From: CAYLUN01 sp964386865
GTDB taxonomy: Bacteria > Verrucomicrobiota > Kiritimatiellia > RFP12 > UBA1067
Reading direction: 5' to 3'
NCBI GenBank assembly: GCA_964386865.1
Contig: CAYLUN010000062.1
Span: forward strand, 1 to 33,577
DNA length: 33,577 nt
Numbering within the stretch: position 1 is the stretch's first letter; each line of letters opens with the position of its first letter. The notes under the pieces are model-generated. The model was not told where the DNA came from, ran no database searches, and saw only the letters and a program-made list of their open reading frames with translations. Positions 23,142-31,212 of this stretch are shown piece after piece. Position numbers and translations under genes: made by a program.

Positions 23142-23159
23142 TTGCGAAGGACAACAAAC

Positions 23160-23606
23160 ATGGCAGACCGAACCACACCGATCCGAAAGACGCCTGTCGA
23201 AATTCTCGCCGATCTCGTTGACGGACACAACGAGTCCTTGGCGGGAGGGGCGGAGAAGGGCAAGAAGTACCTGCTGAAGTTTTTCGAGCGGAACACCTCG
23301 ATGCCTAACGCCGTGAAGTTCTTTCTCTTCGACCTCCTGGCTGAAGACGCCTACCTGAGCGACGACTTCGAGACGTGCCGCACCGCCGTGGAGCGGGCCT
23401 GCGACTATCTGCCTGCGGCGCAGGAAGAGACCGCCCAGCGCTTCCGCGAGTACTGTCCGACGATACGGGCTTTTGAGCGGGGCATGGCGCTGGCCATCGA
23501 CGAAGGCGACTTCGAGCGCGCGCTCGCCCTGTGTGACGAGGCGATCCGTCTGGGTTTGGGCAAGGTCTACGCGGCCAAGCGGGCTTCGGTCGAGCGGATG
23601 ATGTAG
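23160..23606 (+). CDS. Small helical protein of unknown function
   Basis: A 148-aa protein with no signal peptide. It is predicted to be mostly helical, with FERALALCDEAIRLGLGKVY near the end resembling a TPR helix pair. AAGGA lies eight bases before ATG 23160, which is preferred over the in-frame TTG at 23142 next to the previous stop. It is 18 bases behind the TIM-barrel gene, so co-transcription is likely. It converges on the xylanase gene with four bases between stops. I do not recognise the family. Confidence 0.7.
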   Translation: MADRTTPIRKTPVEILADLVDGHNESLAGGAEKGKKYLLKFFERNTSMPNAVKFFLFDLLAEDAYLSDDFETCRTAVERACDYLPAAQEETAQRFREYCPTIRAFERGMALAIDEGDFERALALCDEAIRLGLGKVYAAKRASVERMM

Positions 23607-23610
23607 CCTT

Positions 23611-25383
23611 TTACAGACTAACCGTGAGTTTCGCGCCGGCCTTCGTCAGCTTTGCGGGGACGGTCTTGGTGACGCCGTTGCAGGTGACGGTGATCGCGTA
23701 GTCGCCGAGGAAGCCGCGCGTGCGGGTTGTGCCGTCTGCGGCGGTATCGAGCGTTACGTCTGTCCACCACCGCTTGGCCACGAGGTCGAGCCACGCCTGT
23801 CCGGCGGGGGTGACCGACCAGTCGTCGCGGTAGTAGGCCGCGTTGGGCCGCCAGTGCGAGTTCTCCCAGAAACCCCAGGTCAGGATTGCCACGACGGACG
23901 GATGGCTGAAGACGGTGGTGAGGAAGTCGCGCGTGAAGTCGGCCTGCAGCGGCTCGTCCTGGCTGTCGATGTCGTGCTCCGTGATCGAGATGTCGAGGCC
24001 GAGCGCGGCGTAGCGGTCGAGGATCGCGAGCATCCGCTCGGGCGGGGTGGGCGTGCTGCCGAAGTGCGACTGCATGCCGAGTCCGGTAATCGGCGCGCCG
24101 CCGTCCTTGAGGAAGCGCAGCGTCTTTTCGAAGTGGTCCTGATGGGCTTTATCCAGGCCGCCTGCTGAAAGGATGGAGTAGTCGTTGAGAGTCAGGCGCA
24201 CATCGGGGTCATGCTGGCGGGTGAGCTTGAACCACGCGATCATCTCGCTGTCGCCCAGCACCTTCATGATGTCGTTGTTGTTGTAGGGCTCGTTGACCAC
24301 GTCCCAGTCGACGAGGCGCCCCTTCATGGCCGACACTTCGCTGACGATGTGGCTGTTGATGCGCTGGCGAAGGGCCTCGGGGTTATCTTTGAGCGAAGGC
24401 AGGTCGCGGGGCGTGTTCTTCCACGAGGGCCAGACGAGGCAGTGCCCGCGGACCTCGATGTTCCTCTGCCGCAGCCAGTCGGTGGCTTGTAGGATGCGCT
24501 CGTGGTTGTCCGGCCTGTCCCAACTCTGCCACTTGAGGTCGTTCTCGAACACGACGCGCGTGTAGTTCTTCTCGATGATGGCGCGGTACTTCTCGCCGTC
24601 CGCGTCCTGCCGCAGGAGGTTCTTGACGGTTACGCAGGAGCCCCAGCCGAAAGCGTGGCGCGTCATGGCCACGCGGACCTTTGCGCCGGGCAGCGGCTTG
24701 CCCGCGGCGTCCGTGACGGCGACGGACAGGTCGGCCTTCCTGATCTTCTCGATCCGCGCGTCGGCCGCCTCGCGCCACGGCGCGTCGAGGGCCTGGCCGA
24801 GGTAGGCGACCTTGGTGCGCGGCAGGCGGCTGGCGTCATAGCCTTTGCCGTAGCTGTAGACCTCAAAGTCCGCGATCTCGAGGGTCTGCTCCAGCGCGCC
24901 GAGGTGAAAGCCGGCTGAGGCCTTGCCGGGCTCGTAGGCGCTCAGCGCTTTGAACGGCAGGTAAAACACCTTCCACTCGCGGGGCAGGTCGATCTCGAAG
25001 CTGAGGGCCTTCGTGTTCGGAGGCGCGGTCTGCTCGAAAATGGCGTGGACGCGCGCCTCGCCGCTCTCGGTCTTGGCCGAAATCGTGCGGCCGTAGAAGC
25101 GGGCCCAGAGCACCTCGCCCTTCTCGATCTTGCGCGTGGTGCGAAACTGGAACTGGATCTCCCACGGGTGGGCCGGCCGAGAGGCGATCTCGCAGCGGAG
25201 CGCGTCCGCGAAGGGCTGGCCCTCGGCCTTGACGCGCGTCAGGGTGCCATACTTCGAAGTCGAGGCCTCGCGCATGGAAGGGATGGCGTTCGTCGGAATG
25301 ACGGGCGCGCCGCCTTCGGGCGCGGGCGCGGCGAAAAGGAAAAGGGGGAGAAGGGCGAAGAGCGAGAAGAGGCGCGTTTTCAT
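23611..25383 (-). CDS. GH10 endo-1,4-beta-xylanase, exported
   Basis: Retaining endo-xylanase acting on xylan outside the cytoplasm, 590 aa. The signal peptide is MKTRLFSLFALLPLFLFAAP. Residues about 45-180 form a beta-sandwich resembling a carbohydrate-binding module. The GH10 barrel runs from about 240 to 540: FGWGSCVTVKNLL, FENDLKWQSW, HCLVWPSWKNTP, the acid/base Glu365 in DWDVVNEPYNNND, and the nucleophile Glu469 in DISITEHDID, where most relatives have TELD. TWGFWENSHW completes the site. A short beta C-terminal piece follows (DVTLDTAADGTT onward). ATG 25383 gives the signal peptide; no Shine-Dalgarno is visible. It is 13 bases downstream of a truncated VOC gene and in line with the alpha-galactosidase. 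Confidence 0.93.
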   Translation of the reverse strand: MKTRLFSLFALLPLFLFAAPAPEGGAPVIPTNAIPSMREASTSKYGTLTRVKAEGQPFADALRCEIASRPAHPWEIQFQFRTTRKIEKGEVLWARFYGRTISAKTESGEARVHAIFEQTAPPNTKALSFEIDLPREWKVFYLPFKALSAYEPGKASAGFHLGALEQTLEIADFEVYSYGKGYDASRLPRTKVAYLGQALDAPWREAADARIEKIRKADLSVAVTDAAGKPLPGAKVRVAMTRHAFGWGSCVTVKNLLRQDADGEKYRAIIEKNYTRVVFENDLKWQSWDRPDNHERILQATDWLRQRNIEVRGHCLVWPSWKNTPRDLPSLKDNPEALRQRINSHIVSEVSAMKGRLVDWDVVNEPYNNNDIMKVLGDSEMIAWFKLTRQHDPDVRLTLNDYSILSAGGLDKAHQDHFEKTLRFLKDGGAPITGLGMQSHFGSTPTPPERMLAILDRYAALGLDISITEHDIDSQDEPLQADFTRDFLTTVFSHPSVVAILTWGFWENSHWRPNAAYYRDDWSVTPAGQAWLDLVAKRWWTDVTLDTAADGTTRTRGFLGDYAITVTCNGVTKTVPAKLTKAGAKLTVSL

Positions 25384-25396
25384 GTGGGCGCGTAGT

Positions 25397-25579
25397 TTAA
25401 GGTTTCGCATGCGCCTCGGCAAGCGAGCAGTTGAGCATCGCGCCTCCGTCGTCGGCGAGGAAGTGCGTGTAGGGCGGCGCGTCCATCCGGCGGACGACCG
25501 ACAGGCCGATGTGGCGCTCATACCAAGCGGCAGCGGCGAGCGGATCCTTCACGTTAAAGGCCATGTGCTCGAGTTTCAT
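25397..25579 (-). pseudogene. Truncated VOC (glyoxalase/bleomycin resistance) gene, N-terminal half only
   Basis: Sixty codons beginning MKLEHMAFNVKDPLAAAAWY and running to FLADDGGAML, a clear match to the start of a one-domain VOC protein. The next strand is replaced by NCSLAEAHAKP and a stop. A complete VOC protein needs about 120 residues with paired metal ligands, so this copy should not be functional alone. The remainder was probably lost when the xylanase gene came to lie 13 bases downstream. AGGA precedes ATG 25579. A functional half-size protein is possible but unlikely. Confidence 0.7.
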
Positions 25580-25640
25580 GCTTATCGTCCTACCGTCAGC
25601 GGCCGGCGCGGCGAGCCGGTCGAGCCGTGCGCAAGATGGG

Positions 25641-28600
25641 CTACTTCGTGAACCCCGCGTCGCACCAGTTGCCGTGGTCGCTCTTGTTGCCGTCGCCGGC
25701 GGACTCGGAGAGGAGCACGACGCGCTCGGCGTCCTTGGGGAGCTCGACGTCGAAGTGCCAGCGCTCCTGCTGGCCGAAGCGGAGCACGGGCGAGGTTGCC
25801 AGCACGCGGCGGCCGTCGGCGGCCTCGGCGGCGACGCTGAAAATGACGCTGGACTGGTTCTGGTTGCGCTGGCTCTCGTCGATGCCCACGATTGCTGCGA
25901 AGCGCTTCCAGGCCGGGTCGCGCGTGTAAGCCGCAAAGCCGTCCGCGTGGATGCAGACGCCGGAGGCGAAGGTGTCTGAGCCGAGGCGCAGCGGGCCGTT
26001 GAGCGCGGTTCCTGATTTGAACGAGCCGTAGCCCACGGCGGTCTTGACGGGCTTGAGCGAGTCGAGCTTCACGCCGGGTTGTGGCGGCACCGATCCAAGC
26101 TGCGGGATGGCGGGCACGGTGAAGGGGACGGATTGCGTGTCGCCGCGCTTGCCGGTGAGCGTGTAGGGGGTCACCTCGTAGCGGTGGGTCTTCGTGGCCT
26201 GCGCGTGCGTGTCGCGCCAGGCGCCGCCGAGCGCGGCGGGGGCGACGACCTGGCCGTCGCGTCGGATCTCGCAGGCGCGGGCATTGCTGGTCCACGTGAG
26301 GATGACCGGCCCGTAGGCGTCGGGCATTTCGGCCTTGAGCGCCGACGCGGCGGGAGCGAGGGCGGGCGCGGGCTTATCGGAAAACGTGACCTTCCAGGCG
26401 ACCGGGCCGCCGCTGCCGCTGGTGAAGGCGACGCGCACGAGACCCTCCTCGGTCTTCGGCTCGCAGAGCCTCGTCATGGGCGCGGCCGGCGTGTTGGCGT
26501 TGGCGTAGGCGTCGTCGGGCCGCGCCACGAGCCCTTCTCCTGGCGTGATGGTCAGCTCGTAGCCGTTCGAGCCGGTGATGGCCGCGGACGCGACCGCGCC
26601 GATGGGCGCGCCTGGGCCGGCGTAGGTGAGCACGCGCAGCTCGTAGGGGTCGTTGGCGACGGTTTGGCTGACGCCGGAGAGGGTGCGCGTCTTGGGGTCC
26701 CAGCGCTCCTCCGTTACATCGACTATGCCCTGTGTGATGTGGCGCGAGGTGGAGATGAGCTGCGGGCGGTCGAGCACGGGGCGCACGGCGAGCACGGCGC
26801 AAGACTGCGGGCGCAGGGCCTGCGCGAGGCGGCCTTTGAAGGGCGGGGTGAGGGCGTTGCTCCAGAGGTCGAAGGCGATCTGCTCGCCGTCGCCGGCGAG
26901 GCCGATCTTGACGAGCGGCTCGTCGATCGTCTTCTCCGTGCTGTCCCAGTTGAAGAGGCCGACCACGTCGCGCCGCGGGTGGCTGGGCGTGGCGGCGTCG
27001 GTGACCAGCCAGAGGCCGGGGATGCGGTTCTCGAAGAGGTCGACGGGACGGGCCACGGCGCCGTGAGACGGCATGGTCTGGCGGAGCAGGGCGAGGCGGT
27101 CGGGCGGCAGCTTGGCGTACTCCTCACTGCTGCTGTTCATCTGGCCGCTGAGGGTCACCCAGGAGCAAATGACCTGGGCCTGTTCGAGCGGCAGGGAGGC
27201 GCGGACGTAGAGCGGGTCGGGGTCGTTGTACCAGACGCGGCGGTTCAAGAAGTACTGCCACGCGCCGAACTCGGGTCCGCGCAGCAGGCTGCCCCAGTTC
27301 GCGCCGTTGTCGGGGCCGATGCGCATGGCGTCGATGAGCCCGAAGGCCGCGCCTGCGCTGCGCATGTTCTGCGGGGCGCAGCAGCCGAGCAGGAAGACCT
27401 CCTTGCCGGCGGTCTGGCGGACGAGGCGCAGGCTGTTGCGCATCATCTCGATCTGCGTGACCTTGGGGTCGGAGAACACGGCTTGGCCGATCTCGTCTTC
27501 GCGGAAGGTGTCGCAGACGTAGTTGAGGTTCACCGAGGAGCCGGTGTAAAGGCCGTCCATTTTGAGATAGTTGTAGCCCCAGTCGTGCGTCATCTTGCGG
27601 ATCACGTCTTTGAGATAGGCCTGGGTGTCGGGCCGGGTGAGGTCGAGGCAGGTGCCGCCCCAGCGCGTGTCATACGGCGAGCCGTCGGGCTTCTTGGCGA
27701 ACCACGCCATCTTGTCGGCAAACCACGGGTCGTCGCTGGAGCCGGCGAAGGGGATGAGCCAGAGCCCGGCGGTCATGCCGGCCTTGCGGATCGCGTCGGC
27801 GGTGGGCTTCATGCCGGAGGGGTAGGGGCCGGCTGGGCTGTGGTCGATGAAGACCTTTTTGGGGCCGTTTTTCGATTTTCCGAGCTGCCAGCCGTCGTCG
27901 ATCTGCATGACGCTCAGGCCGAAAGGCTTCAGGGCTGACTCCGCGAACGCGGTACGGCCGGTTAGGACGGACTCGCGCGACGCGCCGTCCACGTACCAGG
28001 TGCAGTGGACGGTGGGCATGGGTGGCAGGCGGATGTCGAGGTTGCGGGCGAGGGTGTCGCCGTAGGCTTCGAGACCGAAGCGGGCGTCGTCGAAGAGGCC
28101 GACCGCGAAGGTCTCCAGCGTCTCGCGCTGGCCGGGCGCGAGCAGAAGCCGGCCGTAGTCGACGTGCGGCAGGAGGCGGACGGCGCCGCCGGCGACCTCG
28201 GTGCGCACGATGCCGCTGCCGCGGGTCACGGTGACCCAGCCCGCGACCACGCCGCGGCGGGTGGCGGGGTCGGCGACGGCGGCCCACATGTAGCTTCCGG
28301 GGCACTTGTCAGGCTTGAGCAGGCCGCCGGTGCCGAGGAGGTTCAGGTCGGCGGCGGGGCGGCCGAGGCGCAGCGTGAGCGCCGGGTAGGGCACGCGGTT
28401 GGTGACGGACGGCGCGTCGCCCCCCGCAAGGATGGTGCGGAAGAAGGCGAACGGCTGATCCGGCGCGAGGATCGCCTGAACGCGGTCGCCGCCGCGAGTC
28501 GCGTATTCGAGCGCGTCGGCGCCCGAGAAGGCGGCATCCGAGAGCTTCACGGCTCGAACCGCAGTGTCGGCGGGCGCGAAGGCGTCGATCCCGGCGAAGG

Positions 28601-28748
28601 CGTCGGAGCCGACGGAGAGCGAGAGCGTCCGTGACGATTCGCTGAAAGAAAGGCGGAGCCTGGCGTTACTGATCGAAGGGTCGGCGTGTGCGAACGCCGC
28701 AGCCAAGGTCACTGTCGCGCAGAGCGAGCGGGCTAGTCTTGTCACCAT
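25641..28748 (-). CDS. GH36-type alpha-galactosidase with C-terminal NPCBM domain, exported
   Basis: A 1035-aa exported glycosidase. The signal peptide is MVTRLARSLCATVTLAAAFA. An N-terminal beta-sandwich runs to about 240, then a TIM barrel: VMQIDDGWQLG, AGMTAGLWLIPF, the nucleophile Asp398 in YNYLKMDGLYTG, and the acid/base Asp480 in MRIGPDNG, the clan D pattern. A beta domain and a fibronectin-like stretch (about 790-880) precede an NPCBM domain (about 900-1035: GYGSFKSGTAL, FASGVCIHADGFAAY, VVLLSESAGDGN). The substrate is probably an alpha-galactosyl group on hemicellulose or an oligosaccharide; related specificities exist in the clan. GGGGGAA lies upstream of ATG 28748; the open frame upstream to 28853 lacks this support. 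Only a weak promoter-like TTGCCG/TACAGT pair was seen. Confidence 0.88.
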   Translation of the reverse strand: MVTRLARSLCATVTLAAAFAHADPSISNARLRLSFSESSRTLSLSVGSDAFAGIDAFAPADTAVRAVKLSDAAFSGADALEYATRGGDRVQAILAPDQPFAFFRTILAGGDAPSVTNRVPYPALTLRLGRPAADLNLLGTGGLLKPDKCPGSYMWAAVADPATRRGVVAGWVTVTRGSGIVRTEVAGGAVRLLPHVDYGRLLLAPGQRETLETFAVGLFDDARFGLEAYGDTLARNLDIRLPPMPTVHCTWYVDGASRESVLTGRTAFAESALKPFGLSVMQIDDGWQLGKSKNGPKKVFIDHSPAGPYPSGMKPTADAIRKAGMTAGLWLIPFAGSSDDPWFADKMAWFAKKPDGSPYDTRWGGTCLDLTRPDTQAYLKDVIRKMTHDWGYNYLKMDGLYTGSSVNLNYVCDTFREDEIGQAVFSDPKVTQIEMMRNSLRLVRQTAGKEVFLLGCCAPQNMRSAGAAFGLIDAMRIGPDNGANWGSLLRGPEFGAWQYFLNRRVWYNDPDPLYVRASLPLEQAQVICSWVTLSGQMNSSSEEYAKLPPDRLALLRQTMPSHGAVARPVDLFENRIPGLWLVTDAATPSHPRRDVVGLFNWDSTEKTIDEPLVKIGLAGDGEQIAFDLWSNALTPPFKGRLAQALRPQSCAVLAVRPVLDRPQLISTSRHITQGIVDVTEERWDPKTRTLSGVSQTVANDPYELRVLTYAGPGAPIGAVASAAITGSNGYELTITPGEGLVARPDDAYANANTPAAPMTRLCEPKTEEGLVRVAFTSGSGGPVAWKVTFSDKPAPALAPAASALKAEMPDAYGPVILTWTSNARACEIRRDGQVVAPAALGGAWRDTHAQATKTHRYEVTPYTLTGKRGDTQSVPFTVPAIPQLGSVPPQPGVKLDSLKPVKTAVGYGSFKSGTALNGPLRLGSDTFASGVCIHADGFAAYTRDPAWKRFAAIVGIDESQRNQNQSSVIFSVAAEAADGRRVLATSPVLRFGQQERWHFDVELPKDAERVVLLSESAGDGNKSDHGNWCDAGFTK

Positions 28749-29052
28749 ATGAGTTCCCCCGTGGATGTCGTTGAGTACTGCACACTGTAGCGGTTTTCGG
28801 TTGCTTGCGGCAAGCGCGTAGCGATACGTCTCGTCGGGGTCGCGTGGCATCACACTTCATGACCCCGGAACTTAGAAGGCTCGGGGCGTTTAAACTCGGC
28901 AAAAGAAGCGGGCAAAAAAAGCTCGCGTTCGGCGTTTACAGCGGCCGGTGACATTCGCTAGAATGCCACCATCACACTGAGAGTAGCGGCCCGCGCGGGC
29001 GGCGCATTCGTTTGCGTCCTGAGCCGGCGCGCGCGACGAGAGGGGCAGTCAG
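28749..29052. other. Divergent intergenic region
   Basis: A 304-bp gap between the alpha-galactosidase (minus) and the lyxose-isomerase-type gene (plus). It holds the plus-strand promoter at 28935-28964 and a weak minus-strand candidate (TTGCCG, 18 bases, TACAGT). No open frame with a plausible start and no RNA gene was recognised. Confidence 0.6.
28935..28964 (+). promoter_or_regulatory. Promoter of the isomerase-DhaKL-aldolase cassette
   Basis: TTTACA (28935-28940), an 18-base spacer and TAGAAT (28959-28964); each box matches five of six consensus positions. The predicted start is near 28971, giving a leader of about 80 bases before ATG 29053. Confidence 0.55.
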
Positions 29053-29652
29053 ATGACCAACGCGGATTTCTACAAGGATGGCAAGCTGGACGCAGCCAAG
29101 GCCAAGCAGGCGTATTACGACCTCATGAAGCGCTTAGGCTATCCGCTGTTCGCCGAGCTGACGCGGCCGGACGGGCCGTTCTGGGCGGTCGATTTCGGCA
29201 AGGGCGATTTCGTGTCGTACGGCATGGGCGGCGTCTTCTGGTGCAACGAGCAGGCGGAGAGCTACTTCGGCCACGAGATCTACCTGCTGCCCGGCCAGAA
29301 CATCCCCGAGCACCGGCACCTGCCCACGAAGGGCGCGGACGGGCAGACGATCCCGTGCAAGACGGAGAGCTGGCAGGTGCGCCACGGCTCGGTCTACGGG
29401 TTCAGCGAGGTGGGCGAGCCGAACCTCGGCCAGTTCCCGGAGGCGAAGGCGATGCTGGCGGCGTGCCAGATTCCGCACCTGAAGAGCGTGCATGTCGAGA
29501 AGTGGGTCGCGGACGGCAAGGTTTACAAGCTGGCTGCTCCGGAGACTTGGCACTTCATGCAGGGCGGCCCCGAGGGTGCGATCGTGATGGAGTACGCGAC
29601 CTACCACGACGGCGCGGGGCTGCGCTTCAGTGTGCCCGGCGTGGCGCTGTGA
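29053..29652 (+). CDS. D-lyxose isomerase-type cupin
   Basis: A 199-aa cupin whose motifs match the D-lyxose ketol-isomerase family (the B. subtilis YdaE type), metal enzymes that convert D-lyxose to D-xylulose and often D-mannose to D-fructose. The likely metal ligands are His87 and His89 in LPGQNIPEHRHLP, Glu105 in KTESWQVRHGSVYGF, and His167 in PETWHFMQGGPEGAIVMEY. No signal peptide, so cytoplasmic. GAGAGGGG lies upstream of ATG 29053. It is the first gene of a five-gene run ending in an aldolase, which places an aldose-ketose isomerase at the pathway entry. The real sugar could be lyxose, mannose or another aldose. Family call is good; substrate is inference. Confidence 0.75.
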   Translation: MTNADFYKDGKLDAAKAKQAYYDLMKRLGYPLFAELTRPDGPFWAVDFGKGDFVSYGMGGVFWCNEQAESYFGHEIYLLPGQNIPEHRHLPTKGADGQTIPCKTESWQVRHGSVYGFSEVGEPNLGQFPEAKAMLAACQIPHLKSVHVEKWVADGKVYKLAAPETWHFMQGGPEGAIVMEYATYHDGAGLRFSVPGVAL

Positions 29653-29676
29653 CGAAGGGCCGCTTTTGTTTAACGC

Positions 29677-29701
29677 GGCAGCCGGTCTGGTGCCGGCTGC
29701 C
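29677..29701. repeat. Intercistronic hairpin between the isomerase and VOC genes
   Basis: GGCAGCCGG-TCTGGTG-CCGGCTGCC, a perfect 9-bp stem with a seven-base loop, ending 24 bases before the next ATG. No T-tract follows. It may stabilise or separate the transcript parts. Confidence 0.7.
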
Positions 29702-29725
29702 CAGAACAAGCAGGGAGAGGGTGTC

Positions 29726-30037
29726 ATGACGTATCAGCACACGGGGATTCCCGTTTTCGAGAAGATGGAAGGCATGATGTTTGTGGACTCGCTGAAGGTG
29801 TGGGTCACCGATGCGGGCGCGAGCCCCTACAAGGTCGAGTTTCTCTACTTCGAGCCGGATAGCCCCATGGCGGCGGCGATCCAGGACGAGACGCACGTGG
29901 CCTACAGCGTCGAAAACATCGAAGAGGCGGTCAAGGGCAAGAGCATTCTGTGGCCCGTCATGCAGGTCATGCCGACCCTGAAGATCGCGTTCGTTTACGA
30001 CCAGGGCATGCCGGTCGAGCTGATGCAGTTCTGCTGA
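29726..30037 (+). CDS. Small VOC-like (glyoxalase superfamily) protein
   Basis: A 103-aa cytoplasmic protein. It reads as a compact single VOC domain: VDSLKVWVTDAGASPYKVEF, DETHVAYSVENIEEAVKG, then the last strands LKIAFVYDQGMPVELMQFC. ATG 29726 has GGGAGAGG about five bases upstream; the frame opens earlier at 29630 but only through the end of the preceding gene. Its place between an isomerase and a ketose kinase suggests an epimerase, mutarotase-like or binding role on the pathway sugar, but no reaction can be read. VOC enzymes usually pair two modules, so it would act as a dimer. Confidence 0.65.
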   Translation: MTYQHTGIPVFEKMEGMMFVDSLKVWVTDAGASPYKVEFLYFEPDSPMAAAIQDETHVAYSVENIEEAVKGKSILWPVMQVMPTLKIAFVYDQGMPVELMQFC

Positions 30038-30061
30038 GAGCGGAACAAGGGTGTGTTTGTA

Positions 30062-30089
30062 GTTACAGGTTGCTCGTTTGAGCTGGGTT
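30062..30089. repeat. Heptamer-phased sequence between the VOC and dhaK genes
   Basis: Read as four 7-mers: GTTACAG, GTTGCTC, GTTTGAG, CTGGGTT. The first three share GTT, and GTTACAG also occurs in the alaS leader array (1268-1274). Only weakly periodic, so this is a tentative call. Confidence 0.35.
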
Positions 30090-30121
30090 GAGAATGTTGC
30101 GTTCTAAAGGAGGATGTTGTT

Positions 30122-31120
30122 ATGCCGATGAAGAAGTTTGTCAATGATCCCGCGAACCTGACCAAGGAGCTGCTGGAAGGTTTTGCGATGTGCTACAAGG
30201 GCCGCGTCAAGATCGTCAGCGACAAGATCATTGTGCGGGCGACGCCCAAGGACGAGAGCAAGGTCGCGATCGTGACGCTGGGCGGGGCGGGCCATGAGCC
30301 GGCGCTGAGCGGCTTCGTGGGCGAGGGCATGCTTGACGCCAGCGTGGTCGGCGACATCTTCGCCGCGCCGGGCGCGCCGAAGGTGCTGGAGGCCCTGCGC
30401 ATGTTCAAGCGCGACGCCGGCATTCTGCTGGTGACGCTGAACCACGCGGGCGACCGCATGAGCGCGAGCAAGGCGCTGCGCGACGCCCAGAAAGAGGGCA
30501 TCAAGGTCGTCGAGATCGTCACGCACGAAGACATCAGCGCGGGCATCGACATCGACCCCGAGGAGAAGCGCGGCCTGGCCGGCTGCATCCCCCTCTACAA
30601 GGTGGTCGGCGCGGCGGCCGAGGCGGGCAAGAGCCTCGACGAAATCGTGGATATCGGCGAGCGCTTCAACAAGCAGATGGCGACGTTGGCCGTGGCCATG
30701 ACCGGTTGCACGCACCCGCAGAACGGCGGCACGATCGCGGTTCTGCCGGACGACGAGATGGAGATCGGCATGGGCCAGCACGGCGAGGCCGGCGGCGGAC
30801 GCAGCAAGATCCTCTCGGCCGACGAGACTGCCGCCCGCATGATCGAGCCGCTCGTGAAGGCGACCGGCGTGAAGGCCGGCGACACCGCGCTGCTGATCAT
30901 CAACGGCGTCGGCGCGACCACGCTGATGGAGATGTTCCTCGTCTACCGCAAGGCCGCGCAGGTTCTGGCCGAGAAGGGCGTGAGCGTGACGTCCGGCGCG
31001 TGCGGCGAGTACCTCACGGTGCAGGAAATGGCCGGCTTCCAGATGATCCTCTGCAAGCTCGACGCGGACCACCTGGAGCTTCTGAAGGCTAAGGCCCGCA
31101 GCCCGTACTGGACGGCGTAA
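30122..31120 (+). CDS. dhaK: DhaK-type ketose kinase subunit
   Basis: A 332-aa homologue of the substrate-binding subunit of dihydroxyacetone kinase. The substrate is held covalently by a His, here His220 in EIGMGQHGEAGGGRSKI. The loop LGGAGHEPALSGFVGEGML (53-71) with His58 and Asp111 in LNHAGDRMSA match the catalytic positions. The lysine found in the E. coli VKNYTGD motif is Leu106 here (VTLNHAGD), so substrate preference may differ from dihydroxyacetone. A strong AAAGGAGG Shine-Dalgarno lies eight bases before ATG 30122. It is paired with DhaL and no DhaM is in the window, so the phosphate donor may be ATP. Related kinases act on tetruloses, so another ketose substrate is plausible. Confidence 0.88.
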   Translation: MPMKKFVNDPANLTKELLEGFAMCYKGRVKIVSDKIIVRATPKDESKVAIVTLGGAGHEPALSGFVGEGMLDASVVGDIFAAPGAPKVLEALRMFKRDAGILLVTLNHAGDRMSASKALRDAQKEGIKVVEIVTHEDISAGIDIDPEEKRGLAGCIPLYKVVGAAAEAGKSLDEIVDIGERFNKQMATLAVAMTGCTHPQNGGTIAVLPDDEMEIGMGQHGEAGGGRSKILSADETAARMIEPLVKATGVKAGDTALLIINGVGATTLMEMFLVYRKAAQVLAEKGVSVTSGACGEYLTVQEMAGFQMILCKLDADHLELLKAKARSPYWTA

Positions 31121-31125
31121 TTCTA

Positions 31126-31153
31126 GGGAATAAGTAAGAGGGAAAAGGGAATA
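31126..31153. repeat. Heptamer-phased sequence after dhaK
   Basis: Read as GGGAATA, AGTAAGA, GGGAAAA, GGGAATA: three of the four units are near identical. Its second half forms the left arm of the hairpin at 31136-31180. Confidence 0.45.
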
Positions 31154-31180
31154 GGTTTGGCGAATTCTCTTTTCCCTCTT
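31136..31180. repeat. Long intercistronic hairpin between dhaK and dhaL
   Basis: Arms 31136-31152 and 31164-31180 pair over 17 bp with a single G-U (left arm AAGAGGGAAAAGGGAAT), and an 11-base loop. There is only a weak T-rich tail (TCTTTT). It is likely to affect mRNA stability or partial termination between the two kinase subunits. Confidence 0.75.
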
Positions 31181-31212
31181 CAGTCTTTTCAGCGCAGATA
31201 GTGAGTGTTGAC

